Part shown: positions 41,689 to 50,203 of the stretch, piece after piece
Layout: every line of letters begins with the position of its first letter
How positions within the stretch are numbered: position 1 is the stretch's first letter
Assembly: GCF_918698155.1 (NCBI RefSeq)
Contig: NZ_CAKKLX010000006.1
Coordinates: forward strand, 62,001 to 126,000
Direction of reading: 5' to 3'
Length of the DNA: 64,000 nt
DNA from: Roseomonas sp. CECT 9278
Lineage (GTDB): Bacteria > Pseudomonadota > Alphaproteobacteria > Acetobacterales > Acetobacteraceae
Program-made: the position numbers and the translations under genes
The notes under the pieces: generated by a model
What the model was told of the DNA's origin: nothing
The model's database searches: none
The model's input: only the letters and a program-made list of their open reading frames with translations

Positions 41689-43775
41689 CGTGCGATCTCC
41701 TGCGTCAGTTCCAGGTAGCCCAGCCCGTCCATCCGGCAATTCCAGCCAGGCCCGACCAGCGTGCTGGTCTCGGCCTCGGCCACGATCGCCGGGCCATGGA
41801 TGGCCGACCCCGGGACGAAGCCGTCGCGATCATAGACCGGCCATTCCGCCACTTCGCCGGTCGCGGTGTCGCGCACCGTGTGATGGCGCACGGGCTTCGG
41901 CGCGGGTGCCGACTGCACCGGCGCGGCGGGTTCGACGGCGGCTTCCACCGTGCGGACGGTGACCGCGAAGGACAGGATCTCGACATCCGATCCCGGCACC
42001 GGGCGGTCGTAGAAGCGGGTGTATTCCGCATCGTAATGCGCGCGGATCTCCGCCACGTCGTCATGCGTCAGCGCGCGCGTGGGCAACGGGACGGAAATCT
42101 CGTGGCCCTGGCCGACGTAGCGCATGTAGGCCAGGCGCGTTTCCTCGATGGCCGCACCGTAGGAGCCCTTCGCGACCACCTCCGTCGCCTCCGCCGACAT
42201 CGACGACAGCAGCCCGTTCACCGCCGCGACATCGAAGGTCCCGAAGCGCTGATACAGCGACTTCACCACCTCATAGGCCACCGGCGCGCGCAGGAAGCCG
42301 ATGGCGGAGCCGACGCCGGCGCCAGAAGGCACCAGCATGCGCTTCACGCCGACCTTCTCCGCCACGCGATAGCCATGCACCGGCCCGCCGCCGCCGAAGG
42401 CGATGATGACGCGGCCCTCATAGCCCTTGCCGCTCTCGATGGCATGGACGCGGGCGGCATTGGCCATGTTCTCGTCGACCATCTCGACCACGCCGAGCGC
42501 CGCCATGTCGGCCGACAGGCCCAACTTGCCGCCGACATGTTCGGCAAGTGCGGCGCGCGACTGCACCGGATGCAGGCGCAGGGAGCCACCGGCGAACAGG
42601 TCCGGCTCATAGCGGCCGAGCGCGAGGTTGGCATCGGTCACCGCCGGATGCGTGCCGCCGCGGCCATAGCAGGCCGGCCCCGGATCGGCGCCGGCGGATT
42701 CCGGCCCGACCTGGATGCGGCCCATGCTGTCGACCTGCGCGATCGACCCGCCACCGGCGCCGATCTCCACCATCTCGATCACCGGGATGCGCAGCGGCAG
42801 GCCCGAGCCCTTCTTGAAGCGGCCGACGCGCGCGACCTCGAAGGTGCGCGATGCCTGGGGTTCGAATTCGTCGATCAGGCAGACCTTGGCGGTGGTGCCG
42901 CCCATGTCGAAGGAAAGCACCTTGTCGAAGCCGCGCTGCTTGGCGACGAAGGCCGAGAAGATGGCGCCACCCGCCGGCCCGGATTCCACCAGGCGGATCG
43001 GGAAGCGCGACGCGGTCTCGATGGTGGTGAGCCCGCCGCCCGACAGCATCAGGAACAGCGGACAGGCCACGCCCGCCGCACGCAGCCCGGTCTCGAGCCG
43101 GCCGAGATAGGTCGCCATCAGCGGCTGCACATAGGCATTGGCCACGGTGGTGCTGAACCGTTCCCATTCGCGCATCTCGGGCGAAACCTCGGAGGACAGC
43201 GAGACCGCCATGCCCGGCCACATCTCGCGCACGATCTCGGCGGCGCGGCGTTCATGCGCCGGGTTCACGAAGGCATGGAGGAAGCCGATCGCCAGGCTCT
43301 CGATCCCCTCGCCCCTCAGGAATTCCACCTGCGCGCGCAACGCGGCCTCGTCCAACGGCACCAGCACCTTGCCGGTATTGTCGAGCCGCTCCGGCACGCC
43401 CACGCGCCAGCGCCGGCGCACCAGGGGCTGCGGCAGGTCGATGTTGAGGTCGTACTGGTCGTAGCGCGCCTCATTCGCCAGCGCGAGCACGTCGCGGAAA
43501 CCATCCGTCGTCAGAAGCGCGGTGCGGGCACCCTTGCGCTCGATGATGGCGTTGGTCGCGAGCGTCGTGCCGTGGATGACCAGCGAGAGATCCGCCGGCG
43601 CCATGCCGGCCTTGGCCAGCACCTGGGCGACGCCTTCCAGCACGCCCTTCTCGGGTGCCGCGGGCGTGGTCAGCACCTTGGTGGTCCAGCGCTGGTCGCC
43701 GAGTTCGATCGCGAGGTCGGTGAAGGTGCCGCCGATATCGACGGCCAGGCGTGCTTTGGACATGTCGGAGGTCAT
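41685..43775 (-). CDS. hyuA: Hydantoinase A / oxoprolinase family protein
   Basis: A 696-residue alpha subunit carrying the ATPase (actin/Hsp70-like) fold. The phosphate loop VDIGGTFTDLAIE is at residues 12-24, followed by HGTTLATNAIIERKGA and, centrally, LSFDMGGTTAKVCLI and EIGAGGGSIAQVD. A C-terminal beta-rich domain follows. It partners HyuB to hydrolyse a cyclic amide using ATP. ATG 43775 has AGGAAGC close upstream; ATG 43763 is an alternative. It lies 232 bp downstream of hyuC on the same strand; that gap contains a possible small cysteine-rich reading frame. Confidence 0.92.
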   Translation of the reverse strand: MTSDMSKARLAVDIGGTFTDLAIELGDQRWTTKVLTTPAAPEKGVLEGVAQVLAKAGMAPADLSLVIHGTTLATNAIIERKGARTALLTTDGFRDVLALANEARYDQYDLNIDLPQPLVRRRWRVGVPERLDNTGKVLVPLDEAALRAQVEFLRGEGIESLAIGFLHAFVNPAHERRAAEIVREMWPGMAVSLSSEVSPEMREWERFSTTVANAYVQPLMATYLGRLETGLRAAGVACPLFLMLSGGGLTTIETASRFPIRLVESGPAGGAIFSAFVAKQRGFDKVLSFDMGGTTAKVCLIDEFEPQASRTFEVARVGRFKKGSGLPLRIPVIEMVEIGAGGGSIAQVDSMGRIQVGPESAGADPGPACYGRGGTHPAVTDANLALGRYEPDLFAGGSLRLHPVQSRAALAEHVGGKLGLSADMAALGVVEMVDENMANAARVHAIESGKGYEGRVIIAFGGGGPVHGYRVAEKVGVKRMLVPSGAGVGSAIGFLRAPVAYEVVKSLYQRFGTFDVAAVNGLLSSMSAEATEVVAKGSYGAAIEETRLAYMRYVGQGHEISVPLPTRALTHDDVAEIRAHYDAEYTRFYDRPVPGSDVEILSFAVTVRTVEAAVEPAAPVQSAPAPKPVRHHTVRDTATGEVAEWPVYDRDGFVPGSAIHGPAIVAEAETSTLVGPGWNCRMDGLGYLELTQEIAR

Positions 43776-43826
43776 GCTTCCTGAGAAAGGGCCTGCGCGC
43801 CATGCACGGCGCGCGCCAAGGGAGGT

Positions 43827-43985
43827 TCAGACGAGGCGGACCGGCAGGTCGGTCAGCAGCATGCAGCGCGGCGCATGGGTCATGCAAAGGGCGGCATCGT
43901 CACCGCTGCAACGGCCTGGGGCGGGGCAGGCCGAGGACAGTGGCGGCTCGTCCCCGGCGACCGCGACGACGCCGCAGGCCTGCAC
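43827..43985 (-). CDS. Possible 52-residue cysteine-rich protein
   Basis: An open frame from GTG 43985 to TGA 43827 in the gap between hyuC and hyuA encodes 52 residues with five cysteines, including GRCSGDDAALCMTHAPRCM. About seven in eight codons end in G or C, like neighbouring real genes, and it runs in the operon direction. Against it: the GTG has no ribosome site, the frame is also open upstream into hyuC, and I know no relative. It could be a metal-binding accessory peptide or chance. Confidence 0.25.
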   Translation of the reverse strand: MQACGVVAVAGDEPPLSSACPAPGRCSGDDAALCMTHAPRCMLLTDLPVRLV

Positions 43986-44007
43986 CCATCGGAAGCCGCG
44001 GGCGATG

Positions 44008-45273
44008 CTACTGCGCGGCCTGCGCCGCCCACTTCTGCACCACGGCGCAGGCGGCCGCGAAATCCTCCATGCGCATATCCTCCTTCGGGTTGTGGCTGCC
44101 GTGCTGGTTGCGCACGAAGATCATGCTCGACGGCACGCGCGCCTCGGCAAAGGCGGCCGCGTCGTGGCCGGCGCCCGAGCCGATGTCCAGGTGGCGGATG
44201 CCCAGGCCATCGGCCGCGCGCTTCAGCCCGGCGCGGATGCCCTCGTCCATGATGGCGGCGCGCGAGCCGGTCTCTTGGCCACAGTCGAAGCGCACGCCGT
44301 GGCGCGCCTCGATCTCGGCGATGAAGCGGTGCAGCGCCTCGAACATCAGGTCGCAGGCGCGCGGGCTGACGCTGCGCACATCCAGCGAGAAGGTCGCCTC
44401 GCCGGCGATCTTGGTGAAGCCGGCCTCGGCCGTGGTGGCCATGGTGCAGAAGGTGCAGACCAGCACATGGCCGAGCGCGTCGAGCCGGCACCATTCCTCA
44501 TCCATGCGGTGCACGAGTTCCGCCAGGGCGGCGGCGGCGTCGCGGCGGTATTTCCGCGGCGTGGCGCCCGAATGGTTGTATTCGCCGACCACCCGCGCGG
44601 CGCGCAGCCGGCGGCTGCCGGGAATGCCGGTGACGATGCCGATCGGCACCTGCTCGGTATCGAGCACCGGCCCCTGTTCGATATGCAGTTCCAGGAAGGC
44701 GGCGACGTTGTGCGGGCCGATCGCGTGCTCGCCGCGCGCCACCGCATCGGGGTCGAAGCCTTCCTCGCGCATGTGGTCGGCGAGCGACCGCCCGGAATCC
44801 TGCCGCGCGATCGCCAGGCCATCCGGCTTCATCAGCCCCAGCGACATGCGCGACCCGGGATAGGAGACCGGGAACCAGGCGCCCGCTTCCTCCGCGCGGA
44901 TCGCCATGACCGTGATGTCGCGCCCGGGGGTGAAGCCCGCGCGCTTCATCCCCGCCACCGTCGCCATGCCCGCCAGCACGCCCGCCGCGCCATCGTAGTT
45001 GCCGCCCTGGCGCACGGAATCGAGGTGACTGCCGATGATGACGCGCTTGGCGGCGCGATCCGCGCCCGGCAGCGTCATGTACATGTTGCCCGCGACATCG
45101 ACGCTGCTCTCGAGCCCGATGCGGTCGGCCGCCGCGCGCACCAGCGCATGGGCCATGCGCTCGCCGGGGCCATAGGCCTCGCGCGTCACGCCCTCCCCGT
45201 CGCGGCTGCCGGCGCGCAGGCCGTCGAACAGCTCGGCGGCCAGGTCCATGTCGGGGGTCAGGTTCGGCAGCAT
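44008..45273 (-). CDS. hyuC: M20-family N-carbamoyl-amino-acid / ureidoglycolate-type amidohydrolase
   Basis: A 421-residue zinc-dependent amidohydrolase of the HyuC/AllC/beta-ureidopropionase group. The group motif is SHLDSVRQGGNYDGAAGV near residue 90. Metal ligands continue in AIRAEEAGAWFPVSYPGSR and LELHIEQGPVLD, and the dimer-domain EYNHSGATPRKYRRDA and GAGHDAAAFA complete the site. These enzymes remove a carbamoyl or ureido group, which is the step after hydantoin ring opening and fits the downstream hyuA-hyuB genes. Which amino acid it makes is not evident. The gene starts 58 bp after the SDR stop, with a perfect hairpin between. Confidence 0.87.
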   Translation of the reverse strand: MLPNLTPDMDLAAELFDGLRAGSRDGEGVTREAYGPGERMAHALVRAAADRIGLESSVDVAGNMYMTLPGADRAAKRVIIGSHLDSVRQGGNYDGAAGVLAGMATVAGMKRAGFTPGRDITVMAIRAEEAGAWFPVSYPGSRMSLGLMKPDGLAIARQDSGRSLADHMREEGFDPDAVARGEHAIGPHNVAAFLELHIEQGPVLDTEQVPIGIVTGIPGSRRLRAARVVGEYNHSGATPRKYRRDAAAALAELVHRMDEEWCRLDALGHVLVCTFCTMATTAEAGFTKIAGEATFSLDVRSVSPRACDLMFEALHRFIAEIEARHGVRFDCGQETGSRAAIMDEGIRAGLKRAADGLGIRHLDIGSGAGHDAAAFAEARVPSSMIFVRNQHGSHNPKEDMRMEDFAAACAVVQKWAAQAAQ

Positions 45274-45295
45274 CGGGATCACCCTTCGCAGGAAA

Positions 45296-45320
45296 GCCGT
45301 GCGCGACGGTCGCGCACGGC
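45296..45320 (-). terminator. Perfect 11-bp hairpin between SDR and hyuC
   Basis: GCCGTGCGCGA (45296-45306) pairs without mismatch with TCGCGCACGGC (45310-45320), loop CGG. In the leftward direction it follows the SDR stop by 11 bp and is followed by TTTCC. The T-run is short, so partial termination or mRNA processing between SDR and hyuC is as likely as full termination. Confidence 0.6.
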
Positions 45321-45331
45321 CGGCCGGACTC

Positions 45332-46123
45332 TCAGAGCATGCTCCGCACGCGCCCGCCATCCACGCGCACCATCGTGCCGGTGATGTAGGCACCCGTGGT
45401 GCCGGCCAGGAAGGCTCCCATCGGGCCGTATTCGCCGGGTTCGCCGACGCGCCCGATCGGCACTTCCTTGCCCGCGCGCGCGATCTCGGCATCGACCGAG
45501 GTGCCGGCCTTCTCGGCGCGCACCGCGGCGGTCTGGGTGATGCGGTCGGTGCGGATCGACCCGGGTGCGAGGATGTTCATCGTCACGCCATCCGCCGCCA
45601 CTTCGGCCGACAGCGTCTTGAGCCAGGCCCAGATCGACGCGCGCAGCGTGTTCGACAGCGCCAGCGTCGGGATCGGGTGATGCATGCCCGACGACCCCAC
45701 CACGATCACGCGGCCGAACTTCTGCGCGCGCATCGCCGGCATCAGCTTCATGGTGATGCGGATCGGCGAGACGACGATGTTCTGGAACCACTTGACCAGG
45801 TTCTCCTCCGTCATTTCGGAGGCGGTGCAGACCGGCGGGCCGCCATGGTTCAGCACCAGGATGTCGACGCCGCCCATCGCCTTCACGGCGGCATCGGCCA
45901 GCTTGTCCATCTCGGCGCTGGAGGACACATCGGCGGCGACCGTCATCACGCCCTGCGCGCCCAGTGCCTTGAGCTCGCCGGCGGCTTTCTCCATCGCCGC
46001 CACGTCGCGCCCGCTGATGGTCAGCACCGCGCCCTCGGCCGCGAGCGCATCCGCGATCGACCGCCCGAGGCCCTTGGCCCCGCCCATCACCAATGCGCGC
46101 TTGCCCTTCAGACCAAGATCCAT
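45332..46123 (-). CDS. Atypical short-chain dehydrogenase/reductase
   Basis: A 263-residue classical-length SDR with the cofactor motif GGAKGLGRSIA (residues 14-24), VAADVSSSAEMDK and the NHGG segment in place of NNAG. Where the catalytic Ser-Tyr-Lys set should be, I read VGSSGMHHPIPTLALSNTLRAS. The serine is present, but Tyr aligns to Leu and the Lys four residues on to Leu/Arg. This marks a divergent subgroup that may lack ordinary dehydrogenase activity or use other residues. AGGAAAC supports ATG 46123. It heads the leftward hyuC-hyuA-hyuB group, and the gene at 46248 is divergent. Confidence 0.85.
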   Translation of the reverse strand: MDLGLKGKRALVMGGAKGLGRSIADALAAEGAVLTISGRDVAAMEKAAGELKALGAQGVMTVAADVSSSAEMDKLADAAVKAMGGVDILVLNHGGPPVCTASEMTEENLVKWFQNIVVSPIRITMKLMPAMRAQKFGRVIVVGSSGMHHPIPTLALSNTLRASIWAWLKTLSAEVAADGVTMNILAPGSIRTDRITQTAAVRAEKAGTSVDAEIARAGKEVPIGRVGEPGEYGPMGAFLAGTTGAYITGTMVRVDGGRVRSML

Positions 46124-46247
46124 CTGCCCGTTTCCTCAATTGCCGTGGAACCGGGCCGGACCCTGCCCCCTCGGTCGCCCCCTGGCAAGACGCGGCGGGC
46201 CGCGCTACCACCGCCCGGCCCCAACGAGATCATGCAGGAAGCGTTCC

Positions 46248-47225
46248 ATGGCAAAGCCGGTCGTCCTCGTCACCCGCAAGCTGCCCGATGAGATCGAGGC
46301 GCGCCTGGCATCGCTGTTCGATGCGCGGCTGAACACGGCCGACGACCCGTGGTTCCGCGACGGCGCCGAGATCGCGCGCCGCGCGACGGAAGCGGGCGCC
46401 GCCGGCGTGCTCTGCGCCGCCGGCGACCCGATTAATCCGACCACCATCGCCGCGCTGCCCGACAGCGTGAAGATCGTCACGACCTTCTCCGTCGGCACCG
46501 ACCACATCGCGCTGGATGCGTGCAAGGCGCGCGGCATCGCCGTGACCCACACGCCCGAGGTGCTGTCCTTCGCCACCGCCGAGACCGCCTTCACGCTCAT
46601 GCTCATGGCTGCGCGCCGCGCCGGCGAGGGCGAGCGCATGGTGCGCGCCGGGAAGTGGGAGGGCTGGGCGCCCACGCAGCTCATGGGCGTGACCTTGCAG
46701 GGCAAGACGCTCGGCGTGCTGGGCTTCGGGCGCATCGGGCGCGAGCTGGCCGACATGGCGCGCGGCATGCAGATGACCATCCACTACCATGACGTCCAGC
46801 GCGCCGCGCCCGAACTGGAAAAGGGCGCGACCTTCCACGCGAGCGAGGACAGCTTCCTGCCGGCGATCGACGTCATCTCCATGCACGTCCCGGGCGGCGA
46901 GGCCACGCGCAAATGGCTGAACGCCGCGCGCATCGCCAAGATGAAGAAGGGGGCCATCGTCATCAACACTGGCCGCGGGCCGTCGGTGGATGACGAGGCG
47001 CTGGTCGCGGCACTGACGTCCGGCCACATCCGCGCCGCCGGCCTCGATGTCTATACTGCCGAACCCAAGGTCGATCCCGGCTACTTCGCCCTGGAGAACG
47101 TGGCGCTGCTGCCGCATCTCGGCTCCGCCACCATCGAGACGCGCGCCGCCATGGGCGAACGCTGCATCGTCAACCTCGACGCCTTGCTCAACAAGGGCAC
47201 CAACCCGCCGCACCGCGCCGCCTGA
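46248..47225 (+). CDS. D-2-hydroxyacid dehydrogenase (2)
   Basis: A 325-residue NAD(P)-dependent 2-hydroxyacid dehydrogenase close to glyoxylate/hydroxypyruvate reductases. The Rossmann motif is LGFGRIGRELADMARG (~155-170). Catalytic Arg lies in NTGRGPSVDDE, Glu in DVYTAEPKVDP, and His in LPHLGSATIETR. The substrate-loop segment GTDHIALDACKARGI and VLSFATAETAF are typical of the glyoxylate reductase subgroup. AGGAAGC lies seven bases before the ATG. It begins a rightward unit with a flavin reductase 14 bp later, and is divergent from the SDR. Confidence 0.9.
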   Translation: MAKPVVLVTRKLPDEIEARLASLFDARLNTADDPWFRDGAEIARRATEAGAAGVLCAAGDPINPTTIAALPDSVKIVTTFSVGTDHIALDACKARGIAVTHTPEVLSFATAETAFTLMLMAARRAGEGERMVRAGKWEGWAPTQLMGVTLQGKTLGVLGFGRIGRELADMARGMQMTIHYHDVQRAAPELEKGATFHASEDSFLPAIDVISMHVPGGEATRKWLNAARIAKMKKGAIVINTGRGPSVDDEALVAALTSGHIRAAGLDVYTAEPKVDPGYFALENVALLPHLGSATIETRAAMGERCIVNLDALLNKGTNPPHRAA

Positions 47226-47239
47226 AGGACAACGCCACC

Positions 47240-47878
47240 ATGCTGTTCGACTTCGACAAGATCCCGCACGACCAGGCCTACAAGCTGTGCGTCGCCTCGG
47301 TCGTGCCGCGCCCGGTCGCCTGGGTGGTCAGCCAGGACCGCGACGGCGTGGTCAACGCCGCGCCCTATTCCTTCTTCAACGTCTTCTCCGACAACCCGGT
47401 GGTGGTGGCGATCGGCTGCGCCGCGCGCAAGCCTGGCACGCCCAAGGACACGCTCGCGAACATCGAGGCGACCGGGCAGTTCGTGGTGAACCTGGTCTCG
47501 GCCGCCACGGTCGATGCCATGAACATCACCGCGGTGGATTTCCCCCCCGGCATCAGCGAGATCACGGAAGCGGGCCTCACCGCCGTGCCCTCGACGCGCG
47601 TGGCCGTGCCGCGCATCGCCGAAAGCCCGATCGCGCTGGAATGCGAGATCTTTCAGTTCGTCCCCACGCGCGGCCACACCATCGTGCTCGGCCGCGTGCT
47701 GGCCATGGATATCCGCGACGACTGCGTGCTGGATGCCGCGAAGTACTACGTGGACACGCCGAAGCTCGACCTGGTGGGCCGCATGCATGGCCGCGGCTGG
47801 TACGCCCGCACCACCGACCGCATCGAGGTGCCGCGCATGTCCGAGGCGGAGTGGGCGGCGAGGAAGGCCGCGCGGTAG
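47240..47878 (+). CDS. Flavin reductase domain protein
   Basis: A 212-residue split-barrel flavoprotein of the flavin reductase-like family. It has the FMN-binding start DQAYKLCVASVVPRPVAWVVSQDRDGVVNAAPYSFFNVFSDNPVVVAIG and the NIEATGQFVVNLVS strand. Such proteins reduce FMN with NAD(P)H for a partner monooxygenase or act as oxidoreductases themselves. It is 14 bp behind the hydroxyacid dehydrogenase, so co-transcribed. A candidate FAD monooxygenase lies at 52899 but is distant and in the opposite direction. The following 208 bp (47879-48086) hold nothing I can identify. Confidence 0.87.
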   Translation: MLFDFDKIPHDQAYKLCVASVVPRPVAWVVSQDRDGVVNAAPYSFFNVFSDNPVVVAIGCAARKPGTPKDTLANIEATGQFVVNLVSAATVDAMNITAVDFPPGISEITEAGLTAVPSTRVAVPRIAESPIALECEIFQFVPTRGHTIVLGRVLAMDIRDDCVLDAAKYYVDTPKLDLVGRMHGRGWYARTTDRIEVPRMSEAEWAARKAAR

Positions 47879-48086
47879 CGCTGTCGCCGCGCGCCCCTTC
47901 GCCCGACCGGCTGCGCCCAGCCGATCGGGACCTGCCCTGGACCAGGTCGGCGCCGGCGGCACCCTGCGGGGCTGGGGCGGTGTGGCGCGTCATCTGCCGG
48001 CAGGGCTGGACAGCCCCGCCCGTCGCCGCCAGCCTGCCGGCCAATGCGCCGCGCCGGGACGCGACGGCGCCACGAAGGGAACGTCC

Positions 48087-49064
48087 ATGACCCAGTTCCG
48101 CCCCGGCCGCCGGGCCGTCCTCGCGCTCGCCGCCGTCCTGCCGCTGCCCGCCCTGGCCCAGGCCTTCCCAGACCGCCCGCTGCGCCTGGTCATCCCGTGG
48201 CCGCCGGGCGGCACGAACGACATCGTCGGGCGCCTCATCGCCGAGGGCATGGGCCAGCGGCTGGGCCAATCCGTGGTCATCGAGAATCGCGGCGGCGCCG
48301 GCGGCGCGCTGGGCGCCGAGGTCGTCGCGAAGGCCACGCCCGATGGCTATACGCTGCTGCTGGGCGGCTCCGGCAGCCTGACCATCAACCAGCTGGTCCG
48401 CCGCCGCCTGCCCTACGACCCCGCCACCGCCTTCGCGCCGATCGGCATGGTCGGCAGCGGCGCGAATGTCATCATCGTGCATCCGTCCGTGCAGGCGACG
48501 AACCTGCGCGAATTGCAGGCGGTGGCGAAGGCCGCCAACCCGCCGCTGAACTACGCCTCGCCGGGCGTCGGCAGCACCGGGCATGCCGCCGGCGCGCTGA
48601 TCACGCAGGTGCTGGGCGCCGAGATGGAGCACGTCCCCTATCGCGGCACCGGCCCCGCCATGAACGACGTGGTGGCCGGGCGCATCCAGGTCTTCACCAA
48701 TGCGCTGGCCCCGATGCAGCCGCAGATCCAGGCCGGCACGGTGCGTGCGCTGGCCATCGCCGGGCCGCGCCGCAACGCCGCGATACCGCACCTGCCGACC
48801 ACGACTGAGGCCGGCTTCCCCGACATCCAGGCCGCCACCTGGTACGCCATCCTGACCACCGGCGGCACGCCGCCCGACCGCGTGCAGCGGCTGTTCGCCG
48901 CGCTGACGGCCGCGATCAACGACCCGACCATCCGCGGGCGCCTGGAAGCCGGTGGCCTCGATGTCGAACCGAGCGAAAGCCCCGCCGCCTTCGCCCGCTT
49001 CGTGGCCGAGGACGCGGCGCGCTGGGCACCCGTGGTGCGCCGCGCCGGGGTCAGCGTGGAATAG
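48087..49064 (+). CDS. TctC/Bug-family periplasmic binding protein (2)
   Basis: A 325-residue Bug protein. A Tat-like signal (FRPGRRAVLALAAVLPLPALAQ) is followed by AFPDRPLRLVIPWPPGGTNDIVGRL. The VIENRGGAGGALGAEVVAKATPDGYTLLLG segment and NYASPGVGSTGHAAG line the ligand cleft, with PYRGTGPAMNDVVAGRIQVFTN in the second lobe. AAGGGAACG precedes the ATG. It is followed by another Bug gene 174 bp on and a ThDP enzyme, so this cluster probably imports an organic acid and modifies it. The substrate cannot be read from sequence. Confidence 0.92.
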   Translation: MTQFRPGRRAVLALAAVLPLPALAQAFPDRPLRLVIPWPPGGTNDIVGRLIAEGMGQRLGQSVVIENRGGAGGALGAEVVAKATPDGYTLLLGGSGSLTINQLVRRRLPYDPATAFAPIGMVGSGANVIIVHPSVQATNLRELQAVAKAANPPLNYASPGVGSTGHAAGALITQVLGAEMEHVPYRGTGPAMNDVVAGRIQVFTNALAPMQPQIQAGTVRALAIAGPRRNAAIPHLPTTTEAGFPDIQAATWYAILTTGGTPPDRVQRLFAALTAAINDPTIRGRLEAGGLDVEPSESPAAFARFVAEDAARWAPVVRRAGVSVE

Positions 49065-49191
49065 CGTACGGCACCACCGCGCGGGCGGCCCCGGCGCCTG
49101 GCGACCTGGTGAACCGGCGCCGACCATCGCACCGCCTTGCGGCGGTCGGCCGTTGCGCCAGGATGGCCGGCAGGGAATGAGGACCACGTCC

Positions 49192-49242
49192 ATGATCGAA
49201 CGCCGCCACCGCGCCTCGGCATGCCGCAGACCCGCCGCATGA
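49192..49242 (+). CDS. Possible 16-residue leader peptide
   Basis: A short frame of 16 Arg/Ala-rich residues starting at ATG 49192. It has a GGGAATGAGGA-type ribosome site upstream, better than that of the Bug gene itself. Its stop overlaps the ATG at 49239 of the Bug gene as ATGA, so ribosomes ending here could re-initiate on the Bug gene. Either a real coupling leader or a coincidence; a frameshifted former signal-sequence start is a third option. Confidence 0.35.
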   Translation: MIERRHRASACRRPAA

Positions 49243-50192
49243 AGCGCCGCACCGCCTTCGCGCTGGGCCTGCTGCCGCTGGCCGCGCGCGCGCAGGGCGC
49301 CTGGCCCACGCGCCCCATCCGCCTGGTGGTGCCCTTCGCCCCCGGCGGCACCACCGACGTGGTCGGGCGCATCGTGGCGGAACGGCTCGGCGCACGGCTC
49401 GGCCAGCCGGTGGTGGTGGAGAACCGCGCGGGGGCGGGGGCCACCCTCGGCGCGCAGCAGGTCGCGCGGGCGGAACCGGATGGCTATGCGCTCGTGGTGT
49501 CGTCCTCCACCTCGCATGGCGTCTCGCCGGCGCTCTATCCGAACATTCCCTATGACGCGCTGCGCGACTTCACGCATGTCGCGATGATCGCGCGCTCGCC
49601 CTCGGTGCTGCTGGTCAACCCGAACAGCGCGGTGCGCACGCTGGCCGATTTCTCGGCGGCCGCGCACGCGGCGGGGGAAATCCGCTTCGCCGTCGCCGGC
49701 ATCGGGACATCGTCGCACCTGGCCGGCGTGCGGCTCGCGGCCGCGCTCGGCGTGCGGACCGAGAGCATCCCCTATCGCGGCGCCGGACCCGCGCTGACCG
49801 ACCTGATCGGTGGCGTGGTGCCGGCCATGCTCGACAGCCTGCCCTCCGCCGGGGCGCATGTGCGTGCGGGTGCGCTGCGCGCGCTGGCCGTCAGCGGCGC
49901 CGAACGCGCGGCCGGCTTCCCCGACCTGCCGACACTGCGCGAGGGCGGGCTCGATGTCGTCTCCTACGCCTGGTTCGGCATCTCCGGCCCCGCCGGCCTG
50001 CCCGCAGCCATCACGGACCGCCTGTCGCGCGAGATCCGCGCGGTGCTGACCGACCCCGCGACACGCGCACGGCTGGAAGACCTCGGCGGCGCGCCGCCCG
50101 ACACCACGCCCGAATCCTACACCGCCTTCGTGCGCGACGAACTCGCCGCCTTCGCCCCGCTGGTGCGCGCCGCCGGCCTTCAACCGCAATAG
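49239..50192 (+). CDS. TctC/Bug-family periplasmic binding protein (3)
   Basis: A 317-residue Bug protein with a short signal (MKRRTAFALGLLPLAARAQ), then AWPTRPIRLVVPFAPGGTTDVVGRI. Cleft motifs VVENRAGAGATLGAQQVARAEPDGYALVV and AVAGIGTSSHLAG are intact, with PYRGAGPALTDLIGGVVPAML in the second lobe. ATG 49239 has no ribosome site of its own and overlaps a 16-codon frame; ATG 49221, six codons earlier, is an alternative. It ends 11 bp before the ThDP enzyme, so the two are co-transcribed and probably handle the same compound. Confidence 0.88.
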   Translation: MKRRTAFALGLLPLAARAQGAWPTRPIRLVVPFAPGGTTDVVGRIVAERLGARLGQPVVVENRAGAGATLGAQQVARAEPDGYALVVSSSTSHGVSPALYPNIPYDALRDFTHVAMIARSPSVLLVNPNSAVRTLADFSAAAHAAGEIRFAVAGIGTSSHLAGVRLAAALGVRTESIPYRGAGPALTDLIGGVVPAMLDSLPSAGAHVRAGALRALAVSGAERAAGFPDLPTLREGGLDVVSYAWFGISGPAGLPAAITDRLSREIRAVLTDPATRARLEDLGGAPPDTTPESYTAFVRDELAAFAPLVRAAGLQPQ

Positions 50193-50203
50193 GAAACGCC
50201 CCC

